From an uncultured Mailhella sp. (GTDB taxonomy: Bacteria; Desulfobacterota; Desulfovibrionia; Desulfovibrionales; Desulfovibrionaceae): 5,590 nt of DNA. The DNA lies in contig CALUWZ010000120.1 in NCBI GenBank assembly GCA_944324625.1, forward strand, positions 1 through 5,590, read 5' to 3'. The notes under the pieces were generated by a model, which was given only the letters and a program-made list of their open reading frames with translations, was not told where the DNA came from and searched no databases. Positions 1-5,590 of this stretch are shown one piece after another; position 1 is the first letter of the stretch, and each line of letters begins with the position of its first letter. A program made the position numbers and the translations under genes.

Positions 1-234
1 GGTGCGGGCAGCGACGGCGCCTGCAAGGTGAGCGGCCATGCCTGCGGCACAGGTGAGTACCTGACAGCCGTCTTTTTCCAGTTCGTCAACGATCTGTTCC
101 GTACGCAGAGGGGTACGGTGGGCGGAGGAAATAGTGAAGCGGTAGCTTATGCCCAGTTTTTTTAATACGTCAACACAGGGGCTGATGGTGTTTTCATCGG
201 ATGCGGAGCCCATTAAAATTCCTACTTGTACCAT
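1..234 (-). CDS. purE: N5-carboxyaminoimidazole ribonucleotide mutase PurE, class I, N-terminal part (gene runs off the left edge)
   Basis: PurE is a cytoplasmic enzyme of de novo purine synthesis; class I enzymes convert N5-CAIR, made by PurK, into CAIR. My reading of the minus strand from the ATG at 234 gives exactly 78 codons before the window ends, beginning MVQVGILMGSASDENTIS. The phosphate-binding MGSxSD motif is at residues 8-13. SAHRTP, with the catalytic His at residue 39, is at 37-42. The AAGMAAHLAG loop is at 63-72. SAHRTP together with AAHLxG marks class I; class II AIR carboxylases carry SAHKT and an AGRSN-type loop instead. The E. coli enzyme has a Trp after SD and a GG in the loop; here these are Glu and GM. 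AAGGA at 242-246, seven bases upstream, fixes the start. The gene follows purD in the same direction after 96 bases. A full-length protein would be about 160-170 residues, so roughly half is visible. Confidence 0.95.
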   Translation of the reverse strand, partial: MVQVGILMGSASDENTISPCVDVLKKLGISYRFTISSAHRTPLRTEQIVDELEKDGCQVLTCAAGMAAHLAGAVAART

Positions 235-241
235 ATTGCTG

Positions 242-246
242 TCCTT
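242..246 (-). promoter_or_regulatory. purE ribosome binding site
   Basis: The minus strand reads AAGGA seven bases before the purE ATG at 234. It is a good Shine-Dalgarno match at normal spacing and supports this start. Confidence 0.75.
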
Positions 247-262
247 TTTGAATAAATGGTTA

Positions 263-293
263 TGCCTCTTATTGCTGCGGGAAATAAGAGGCA
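263..293 (-). repeat. Perfect 11-bp inverted repeat (hairpin) in the purD-purE gap
   Basis: On the minus strand TGCCTCTTATT (293-283) is followed by a 9-base loop, TCCCGCAGC, and then its exact complement AATAAGAGGCA (273-263). The mRNA could form an 11-bp stem with four G-C pairs. The bases after the stem on the minus strand (TAACCATTTATTC) are not a U-tract, and on the plus strand the nearest T-run starts about ten bases after the stem. A classical Rho-independent terminator is therefore not well supported in either direction. The stem ends 16 bases before the purE Shine-Dalgarno sequence. An mRNA-stabilising or processing hairpin, an attenuator component or a protein-binding site are all possible. 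The structure is seen directly; its role is unknown. Confidence 0.6.
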
Positions 294-330
294 CTGCATA
301 TTGATTTTTAAAAAAAGAATCTGTTTTATG

Positions 331-1614
331 CTAGTTGTTTTGCAGGCGTTTTATGCCTTTGTCGCCGATGTCGCGGCGGAAATAGGCGTTTTCCATGCTG
401 ATTTTGCTTACAGCCCGATAGGAAAGGTCTTTTGCTTCCTGCAGGGTGTCGCCAAGGGCTACTATGCACAGAATGCGGCCGCCGTTTGACAGGGTTTTGC
501 CGTTTTCGTATTTTGTGCCTGCTTGGAAAACTTTGACGTTTTCCATGGCATTGGCATCGTCAATGCCTGTAATTTCCATGCCTTTGGGATAGGCTTCGGG
601 ATAGCCTTTGGCGGCAAAAACAACGCCGAGGGCAGACTGGGGATAAAGTTCCAGTTTAATGTTGTCGGCTTTGAGCCTGCCGCTGACGCAGGCCTGCATA
701 ATGGGCAGAATGTCGCTTTTCATGCGCATGAGCAGAGGCTGACATTCAGGGTCGCCGAAACGCACGTTGTATTCCAGAACTTTTACGCCTTTTGCCGTCA
801 TCATAAGCCCTGCGTACAAAATGCCTTTGAACGGGGTTCCCCGTTTTGCCATTTCTTTGAGCAGGGGACGAACGGTAATGTCGGCAAGTTTTTCCAGTTC
901 TTCGTCTTGGGCAAGCGGTGCGGGGCTGTATGCGCCCATGCCGCCCGTATTCAGGCCCGTATCGCCTTCGCCGACAGCTTTGTGGTCTTGGGCGGAAGGC
1001 AGGGCAAGAGCATTTTCGCCGTCGCAGAAGCACAGCAGGGAAAGTTCTTCACCTTCTAAAAATTCTTCGATAACCACGGTATTTCCCGCATCACCGAATT
1101 TTTTGTCGCTGAGCATGGATTTGGCTGCTTCTTTGGCTTCTTCCACGGTTTTTGCAATGATAACGCCTTTTCCCGCGGCAAGTCCGTCCGCTTTAATGAC
1201 AAGGGGGGCTTTGTGTTCGTCAATAAAAGCAAAAGCTTTTTCCACGTCTTGGAATGTGCCGTAGGCGGCAGTCGGAATATTGGCCGCAACCATGACTTCT
1301 TTGGAAAAGGCTTTGCTGCCTTCAAGTCTTGCACAGGCTTTGCTCGGACCGAAACAGGGAACGCCTATGGCTTCCATTGCGTCGGTAATGCCGAGGGTAA
1401 GCGGAAGTTCAGGACCGGGAACAACAAAATCAATGTTTTTTTCTTTTACAAAATTAACCAATCCTTCAATGTCGCTGTCGGAAACGGCTACATTGTGTTC
1501 AAAGGTACCGCCGTTGCCGGGAGCAACGAAAATTTCTTCTGCAAGGGGACTTTGATTGAGTTTCCATGCCAATGCATGTTCGCGTCCGCCGGAACCGATA
1601 ACTAAAATACGCAA
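331..1614 (-). CDS. purD: Phosphoribosylamine-glycine ligase (GAR synthetase)
   Basis: PurD is a cytoplasmic ATP-grasp enzyme that joins glycine to 5-phosphoribosylamine, the second committed step of de novo purine synthesis. The 427-residue product matches the usual length of the family. An N-terminal GSGGREHA motif lies at residues 7-14 and PGPE at 66-69. The ATP-grasp glycine-rich loop KADGLAAGKG is at 141-150 and EEFLEGEE at 183-190. The substrate loop, QDHKAVGEGD running into GLNTGGMGAYSP, is at 209-231. The metal-binding segment LEYNVRFGDPE is at 280-290, with Glu281 and Asn283 as likely ligands. I start the gene at the TTG at 1614, because it places the initiator directly before RILVIGSGG and lies six bases after a perfect GGAGG. 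A TTG at 1677 in the same frame would add 21 residues unlike the family and lacks a recognisable ribosome site. The gene ends in TAG, and purE follows. Confidence 0.97.
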   Translation of the reverse strand: MRILVIGSGGREHALAWKLNQSPLAEEIFVAPGNGGTFEHNVAVSDSDIEGLVNFVKEKNIDFVVPGPELPLTLGITDAMEAIGVPCFGPSKACARLEGSKAFSKEVMVAANIPTAAYGTFQDVEKAFAFIDEHKAPLVIKADGLAAGKGVIIAKTVEEAKEAAKSMLSDKKFGDAGNTVVIEEFLEGEELSLLCFCDGENALALPSAQDHKAVGEGDTGLNTGGMGAYSPAPLAQDEELEKLADITVRPLLKEMAKRGTPFKGILYAGLMMTAKGVKVLEYNVRFGDPECQPLLMRMKSDILPIMQACVSGRLKADNIKLELYPQSALGVVFAAKGYPEAYPKGMEITGIDDANAMENVKVFQAGTKYENGKTLSNGGRILCIVALGDTLQEAKDLSYRAVSKISMENAYFRRDIGDKGIKRLQNN

Positions 1615-1620
1615 GGGAAG

Positions 1621-1625
1621 CCTCC
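1621..1625 (-). promoter_or_regulatory. purD ribosome binding site (decides a TTG start)
   Basis: GGAGG on the minus strand lies six bases before the TTG at 1614-1612. It is the strongest Shine-Dalgarno match among the genes in this window and probably compensates for the weak start codon. It is preceded by ten consecutive A residues on the transcript (1639-1630). An ATG at 1627-1625 overlaps the site out of frame and has no ribosome site of its own. Confidence 0.8.
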
Positions 1626-1650
1626 ATTGTTTTTTTTTTGTTCCGATAAC

Positions 1651-1677
1651 AATATAATATTTCAGCAAAAACTTCAA
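1651..1677 (-). promoter_or_regulatory. Weak candidate sigma70-type promoter for purD-purE
   Basis: On the minus strand TTGAAG (1677-1672, four of six matches to the -35 consensus) is followed 15 bases later by TATATT (1656-1651, five of six matches to the -10 consensus). The spacer is two bases short of optimal. In such AT-rich DNA chance matches are common; a second weak pairing (TTGTAT then TTTAAT, 17-base spacer) lies just upstream. The position suits a short leader for purD, but the evidence is only sequence resemblance. Confidence 0.2.
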
Positions 1678-1679
1678 TT

Positions 1680-1714
1680 AAAAAGTATTGTATAGAAGTA
1701 TACAAAGAGATACT
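1680..1714 (-). terminator. Possible weak Rho-independent terminator after the lipoprotein gene
   Basis: Directly after the TAA of the lipoprotein gene, the minus strand contains TTGTATA, a CTTC loop and TATACAA (1705-1688), a perfect 7-bp stem. AGTA at 1714-1711 could add four outer pairs with TACT at 1687-1684 across a five-base bulge. A run of five T residues (1684-1680) follows. Placement and T-run fit a terminator, but the inner stem has one G-C pair and would be weak. It could equally be a palindromic operator for purD. Confidence 0.35.
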
Positions 1715-2329
1715 TTAATTTAATTTCTTTTCGGATATAATTTTGTTGTCAAAAGAAATGACTATTCGGTATCTTCCTTGTGTATCTGTTGCAATATGTT
1801 TTTGTAATGCTTGCAAGAGATAGGGAATGGTTTTTAAAATTTCTGAATGGTCTGTACTTGTAACAGCAAAAATATCCCAAAGTTTGTCTGAGGTAGTTAA
1901 AGTTTCTCGGTTAATTTTGTAGGCAGAGATGATAATTCCGTGTGCAAATTCCAATTCTATATCGTTTGAAGTGGAATATCCTATAATCCCATAGGAATAT
2001 GGCTGGAAGGCGTTGTAACCATAAACAGGATTGGTTTCCGTTGTTGTATAAGAATAGTCTTTATTCTGGTAATGAAAAGTAAGAGCGTATTGTGCTTCTT
2101 GTATATTTTCAGTCAGTTTTATATGTTGGGCTGTTAAAACAGGCAACAACTGTTGATAAATCTTTTCATTATAAATATCTTGTTTATCATAAAAAAGATA
2201 ATAAGTATCTTCTTGGGATTTATGAGTATTATAAAAATTTGATGTAATACCTTCAACTGTTATTGTTTGGTGAAAACAACCGCAAAGAATAAAAACGCAA
2301 CTAAACAATATTGAAATTTTTTTTAGCAT
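1715..2329 (-). CDS. Predicted outer-membrane lipoprotein of unknown function, AT-rich, tentatively DUF4136-like
   Basis: I do not recognise a named gene. The 204-residue product begins MLKK followed by a hydrophobic stretch and the lipobox LCGC at residues 15-18. This predicts export through Sec, lipidation of Cys18 and cleavage by signal peptidase II. Residue +2 is Phe, not Asp, so by the Lol rule sorting to the outer membrane is likely. The mature part has a predicted beta-type, Tyr-rich segment (nine Tyr between residues 81 and 118), a central HGIIISAYKI strand, LWDIFAV at 150-156 and a C-terminal helix around 162-180. This order (strand-rich core, K-L-W motif, helix) resembles DUF4136 lipoproteins, but that is inference from shape alone. 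G+C is about 31% over 1741-2340 by hand count, far below its neighbours. The start lies three bases after the manB stop and lacks a good Shine-Dalgarno sequence, which suggests coupling to manB translation. Confidence 0.8.
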   Translation of the reverse strand: MLKKISILFSCVFILCGCFHQTITVEGITSNFYNTHKSQEDTYYLFYDKQDIYNEKIYQQLLPVLTAQHIKLTENIQEAQYALTFHYQNKDYSYTTTETNPVYGYNAFQPYSYGIIGYSTSNDIELEFAHGIIISAYKINRETLTTSDKLWDIFAVTSTDHSEILKTIPYLLQALQKHIATDTQGRYRIVISFDNKIISEKKLN

Positions 2330-2332
2330 TTT

Positions 2333-3694
2333 TTATTTCCGAATAAGTTTGAGCAGTTCCTCGGTTTTTTCGGTCATAAGTTTTTCATTGCCGCGGCTTT
2401 CCACGTTGAGGCGGAGTACGGGTTCGGTGTTGGAACCGCGCACATTGAAACGCCAGTCGTCAAATTCCATAGACAGCCCGTCGATTTTATTGATTGTTTT
2501 TGCTCTGTCTTTGTATACGCCTTCGATTTTTTCCAAAATGTTCGGAACGCTGTCCACTTTGGAATTGATTTCGCCGCTGCAGGGGAAGGCTTTTATTCTT
2601 GCGTCCACAAAATCGGCAAGGCTCATTTTTGTGTCAGAAAGCAGCTTTGCGGCCAGAAGCCAAGGGAGCATGCCTGAATCGCAGTAGGAAAAATCGCGGA
2701 AATAGTGGTGGGCGCTCATTTCGCCGCCGTAGAGAGCGTTTTCCCTGCGCATGCATTCTTTGATAAAGGCGTGGCCGGATTTGCTGGTAATGTTTATTCC
2801 GTTGTTTTCATCGACAAGTTCCAAAGTGTTCCACGTGAGGCGGGGATCGTGGATGATTTTTTCGCGGGGATGATTTTTTAAAAGAGCGCTTGCCAGCATG
2901 CCGACTATGTAATAGCCCTCGATAAAGCGGCCGTTGGCGTCATAGAAGAAACAGCGGTCAAAATCGCCGTCCCACGCAATGCCGAAGTCTGCCTTGTGTT
3001 CACGTACGAGATTGGCTGTTCTTTCACGGTTTTCAGGCAAGAGCGGATTGGGTATGCCGTTTGGGAACGTGCCGTCGGGCATTTCGTCGGTCAGCACAAA
3101 TTCAAAGGGCAGATGGGGCATGAGTTCTTTCAGAACCAAGCCTGCGCAGCCGTTTCCCGGATTTGCCGCGATTTTGAACGGTGTCAGCGTTTTGGTGTCG
3201 ATATAGGACAGCAGTTTTTCAATATATTGTCTGCGGTAGGAACGTTCCGTAAACGTGCCTGCAGGAACGGAAGGAATTTGCTGTCCGTCTTCAATGCGTT
3301 TTTTTATAGCCAGAAGTCCTGTGTCCGCACTGACGGGAATGGCGTTTTCACGCACGAATTTCAGTCCGTTTTCGTCCTGCGGGTTGTGGCTGCCCGTTAC
3401 CATGATGCCGCCGTCAAAGGGTCTGTCCTTATCGTTCATATATGCCGCGGCGTGGTAAATTTCTTCCGTTCCGCACATGCCGATGCCCACCACATCGGCT
3501 CCTGCGCACTGCAGGCCTGAGGCAAGGGCTTTATAGAGTTCAGGAGAAGAAAGACGGGCGTCATAGCCGATGACTACGTGTTTTCTGTCAAATTCCTTAA
3601 CATAGGCATAACCTATTTCCCGGGCAAGGGCAGGGCTGAGGGAGGAAGGCACTTTGCCCCGCACATCATAGGCTTTAAAGCAATCAAGATTCAT
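2333..3694 (-). CDS. manB: Phosphomannomutase (CpsG/ManB type) of the alpha-D-phosphohexomutase family
   Basis: The enzyme interconverts mannose-6-phosphate and mannose-1-phosphate, the precursor of GDP-mannose for surface glycans; some relatives also act on glucose phosphates. The 453 residues follow E. coli CpsG (about 456) along their whole length. Domain 1 starts CFKAYDVRGK and has GTEEIY at 75-80 and the phosphoserine loop TGSHNP at 100-105, with Ser102 the likely phosphate carrier. Domain 2 holds the Mg-binding loop DGDFDR at 242-247. Domain 3 has the sugar-recognition loop GEMSAHH at 324-330. Domain 4 ends with the phosphate-binding RGSNTEP at 419-425. All key residues are present. The ATG at 3694 agrees with the family start, although only a weak GAG precedes it. 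It sits 18 bases after secA with no terminator between, and the lipoprotein gene starts 3 bases after its TAA. Mannose versus glucose preference cannot be settled by eye. Confidence 0.93.
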   Translation of the reverse strand: MNLDCFKAYDVRGKVPSSLSPALAREIGYAYVKEFDRKHVVIGYDARLSSPELYKALASGLQCAGADVVGIGMCGTEEIYHAAAYMNDKDRPFDGGIMVTGSHNPQDENGLKFVRENAIPVSADTGLLAIKKRIEDGQQIPSVPAGTFTERSYRRQYIEKLLSYIDTKTLTPFKIAANPGNGCAGLVLKELMPHLPFEFVLTDEMPDGTFPNGIPNPLLPENRERTANLVREHKADFGIAWDGDFDRCFFYDANGRFIEGYYIVGMLASALLKNHPREKIIHDPRLTWNTLELVDENNGINITSKSGHAFIKECMRRENALYGGEMSAHHYFRDFSYCDSGMLPWLLAAKLLSDTKMSLADFVDARIKAFPCSGEINSKVDSVPNILEKIEGVYKDRAKTINKIDGLSMEFDDWRFNVRGSNTEPVLRLNVESRGNEKLMTEKTEELLKLIRK

Positions 3695-3712
3695 GGCATT
3701 ACTCTGGTGTGG

Positions 3713-5590
3713 TTAGTTGTCTAAATGGGCGCCGCAGCATTTTTTGTATTTTTTTCCGCTTCCGCAGGGGCAAGGGTCGTTTCTGCCGATTTTTTCGGCG
3801 TGCTGCACAGGGGTATTGGGCGCAGTATCGGCTTTTTGGGCACCTGTGTTTTCGTGGGTTTTTACTTCTTTATGGCGAAGTTCCACGTTTTTGGGTTCCT
3901 GTGCCGTCTGTTCGGTTTCTGCCTGCTGTGCGCTGTCGTTTTGGTCGGAAGGTTCTGTTTCCTGTTCTTCCTGCTTTTGAATGCGGACGCGGGTCAGGGC
4001 GCGCAGTGCTCCCTCTTTGATTTGATAGAGCATGTTCTGGAACATGCTGAAGCCTTCGCGTTTGTATTCCAGCTTAGGATCGCGCTGGCCGTAGCCGCGC
4101 AGTCCAATGCCTTCGCGCAGGTAGTCCATGCTTTTCAAATGGTCTTTCCATGCTCTGTCCAGTTCTTCCAGAACAAAATAGCGCAGGATATCCTGATAAA
4201 TGGGGCCTGCTTCCTGACGCAGTTCCGTCAGAATGGCCTGCAGGGCGTTTTGGGCTTCTTCCTTGGTGACGGGAGTGCTTTGGCTGGTGAGAAGTTCCGG
4301 AATCATGCGGCCCATGTTGCAGACGTCAAGCAGTCTTGCGCCGATTTCCGCACGGTGTTCGTCGGTTTGGTTTTTCTTGTCCTGCTCGCTGTAGAAAATA
4401 TCTTCAAAGACTTCATGGCTGAATTCATAAACAACAGGTTCAATGTCTTCTTCCATGATAATGTCTTTGCGCAGGTCGTAAATAACGGTGCGCTGCTGGT
4501 TCATGACGTTGTCGTAGTCAAGCAGGGTTTTGCGGATTTCAAAGTTATGGGCTTCCACTTTCTTTTGGGCATTTTCAATGGCTTTGGAAACAAATTTGTT
4601 TTCAATGGCTTCGCCTTCGCTCATGCCGAGTTTCTGCATAAGCGTGGAAATGCGTTCGGAACCGAAAATGCGCATGAGATTGTCTTCCAAAGAAAGGTAG
4701 AAACGGGAAGATCCCGGGTCGCCCTGACGGCCTGAACGGCCGCGCAGCTGGTTGTCGATACGGCGGCTTTCATGGCGTTCCGTACCCAAGATATGCAGGC
4801 CGCCGAGTTCCTCCACGCCTTCGCCGAGCTTGATGTCCGTACCGCGGCCTGCCATGTTTGTGGCAATGGTAACGCGGCCTTTCTGTCCTGCTTCGGCAAC
4901 GATCTGGGCTTCCTGCGCAAGGTGTTTTGCGTTCAGAACATTATGCGGAATACCCATTTTTTTGAGAATGGAAGAAAGGTATTCGGACGTTTCAATGGAA
5001 ATCGTGCCCACAAGTACGGGCTGTCCTTTTTCGTGCAGTTCTTTGATTGCTGCGGAAATGGCCGCAAATTTTTCTTTTTGGGTGCGGTATATGACATCGG
5101 GAAAATCTTTGCGGATCATGGGTTTGTTGGTGGGAACCGTAATGGTTTCAAGACCGTAGATTTCCATGAATTCCACGGCTTCGGTCTGTGCTGTGCCCGT
5201 CATGCCCGCGAGTTTTTCGTACATGCGGAAATAGTTTTGGTAGGTAATGCTGGCAAGCGTTTGGTTTTCGGACTCGATGCGGACTTTTTCCTTGGCTTCG
5301 AGGGCTTGGTGCAGACCGTCGCCAAAGCGTCTGCCTTCCATGGGACGTCCCGTAAATTCGTCAATGATAACAACCTTTTTGTCGTCCGTAACCATGTAAT
5401 CCACATCTTTCTGATAGCAGTGGTTGGCACGAAGGGCCTGCAGAACATGGTGCTGCAGGGAAATGCTGGAAGGATCGAAGAGGTTGTCGATTTTAAGGAT
5501 TTCTTCGATTTTGTTGACCCCGTCTTCCGTGAGCAGGGCGGAACGGGTTTTTTCGTCTATGGTAAAATCTTCGTCTTTTTTGAGATATTT
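3713..5590 (-). CDS. secA: Preprotein translocase ATPase SecA, C-terminal 625 residues (gene runs off the right edge)
   Basis: SecA is the ATP-driven motor that pushes unfolded preproteins through SecYEG. The reading frame is open to the window edge, so the true start lies outside. The first visible residues, [10 protein letters not shown], belong to the preprotein cross-linking region. Residue numbers here count from the window edge. The SecA-typical [12 protein letters not shown] is at 77-88, MTGTA at 130-134, and the helicase motifs MAGRGTD at 246-252 and [13 protein letters not shown] at 281-293 complete NBD2. The helical scaffold follows, then [15 protein letters not shown] around 481-495 in the two-helix finger region. 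A Gln/Glu-rich, low-complexity linker spans about 538-600. The zinc tail has CPCGSG and a terminal CC, giving ligands at 607, 609, 618 and 619. The insert found in E. coli SecA after GRGTD is missing, as in many other phyla. Walker A and B of NBD1 are outside the window. The full protein would be expected near 830-870 residues. Confidence 0.98.
   Translation of the reverse strand, partial: KYLKKDEDFTIDEKTRSALLTEDGVNKIEEILKIDNLFDPSSISLQHHVLQALRANHCYQKDVDYMVTDDKKVVIIDEFTGRPMEGRRFGDGLHQALEAKEKVRIESENQTLASITYQNYFRMYEKLAGMTGTAQTEAVEFMEIYGLETITVPTNKPMIRKDFPDVIYRTQKEKFAAISAAIKELHEKGQPVLVGTISIETSEYLSSILKKMGIPHNVLNAKHLAQEAQIVAEAGQKGRVTIATNMAGRGTDIKLGEGVEELGGLHILGTERHESRRIDNQLRGRSGRQGDPGSSRFYLSLEDNLMRIFGSERISTLMQKLGMSEGEAIENKFVSKAIENAQKKVEAHNFEIRKTLLDYDNVMNQQRTVIYDLRKDIIMEEDIEPVVYEFSHEVFEDIFYSEQDKKNQTDEHRAEIGARLLDVCNMGRMIPELLTSQSTPVTKEEAQNALQAILTELRQEAGPIYQDILRYFVLEELDRAWKDHLKSMDYLREGIGLRGYGQRDPKLEYKREGFSMFQNMLYQIKEGALRALTRVRIQKQEEQETEPSDQNDSAQQAETEQTAQEPKNVELRHKEVKTHENTGAQKADTAPNTPVQHAEKIGRNDPCPCGSGKKYKKCCGAHLDN

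Noticed and set aside
256..489. A 77-codon plus-strand frame starting in the purD-purE gap
   Set aside because: Most of it overlaps the purD 3' end in antisense, and no Shine-Dalgarno sequence was seen. The hydrophobic look comes from reading purD codons in reverse.
523..1059. Long plus-strand open frames opposite purD (also 767-1264 and 1213-1605)
   Set aside because: They are shadows of the purD codons; the products are low-complexity Phe/Gly- or Ser-rich strings with no family resemblance.
1499..1627. A possible upstream or overlapping frame starting at the ATG inside the purD ribosome site
   Set aside because: It has no ribosome site of its own, and its product is an Arg-rich out-of-frame reading of purD.
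1615..1677. N-terminal extension of PurD from the TTG at 1677
   Set aside because: The 21 extra residues are unlike the family, span the A10 tract, and lack a ribosome site, whereas the TTG at 1614 has a perfect one.
2996..3520. A 174-codon plus-strand frame opposite manB
   Set aside because: manB covers the region with all catalytic motifs intact; this frame has no convincing ribosome site or motif.
3713..3910. The Gln/Glu-rich segment before the SecA zinc tail as a sign of a frameshift or fusion
   Set aside because: A variable charged linker before the zinc-binding tail is normal for SecA, and the frame continues into an intact CPC...CC tail.
3725..4735. A 336-codon open frame on the plus strand, antisense to secA
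   Set aside because: The opposite strand encodes textbook SecA without interruption. The antisense product is rich in Phe, Val and Ala as expected from reading biased codons backwards, and has no recognisable motif.

Overview
This window reads as an ordinary chromosomal stretch of a Gram-negative bacterium. All five supported genes lie on the minus strand. In transcription order (high to low coordinates) they are the C-terminal three quarters of secA, a manB/cpsG-type phosphomannomutase gene, a short AT-rich gene for a predicted lipoprotein, purD, and the first 78 codons of purE. The lipoprotein signal with an outer-membrane-type +2 residue, the long Gln/Glu-rich linker before the SecA zinc tail, and the class I PurE with an AGMAAHLAG motif together recall Desulfovibrio-type Desulfobacterota. 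That placement is from memory of family sequences and is only moderately certain.

Layout: secA runs in from the right edge and ends at 3713. manB follows after 18 bases with no terminator between them, so read-through from secA is likely. The lipoprotein gene starts only 3 bases after the manB stop, an arrangement that suggests translational coupling. It is about 31% G+C by hand count, against roughly 50-60% in sampled lines of the flanking genes, and is the one compositional outlier here. Immediately after its stop is an AU-rich hairpin with a short T-run, then a weak candidate promoter, an A10 tract on the transcript and a strong GGAGG ribosome binding site for purD. The purD start is a TTG at 1614. 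purD and purE are separated by 96 bases containing a perfect 11-bp inverted repeat.

Functionally, purD and purE are two steps of de novo purine synthesis (GAR synthetase and N5-CAIR mutase) and probably form one transcript. manB supplies mannose-1-phosphate (or glucose-1-phosphate) for surface polysaccharide. secA encodes the motor of the Sec export pathway, which the lipoprotein would itself use. No mobile element, CRISPR array, tRNA, rRNA or clearly novel system is visible. The items most worth a second look are the AT-rich lipoprotein gene and the two intergenic hairpins. No gene-free stretch exceeds 100 bases.
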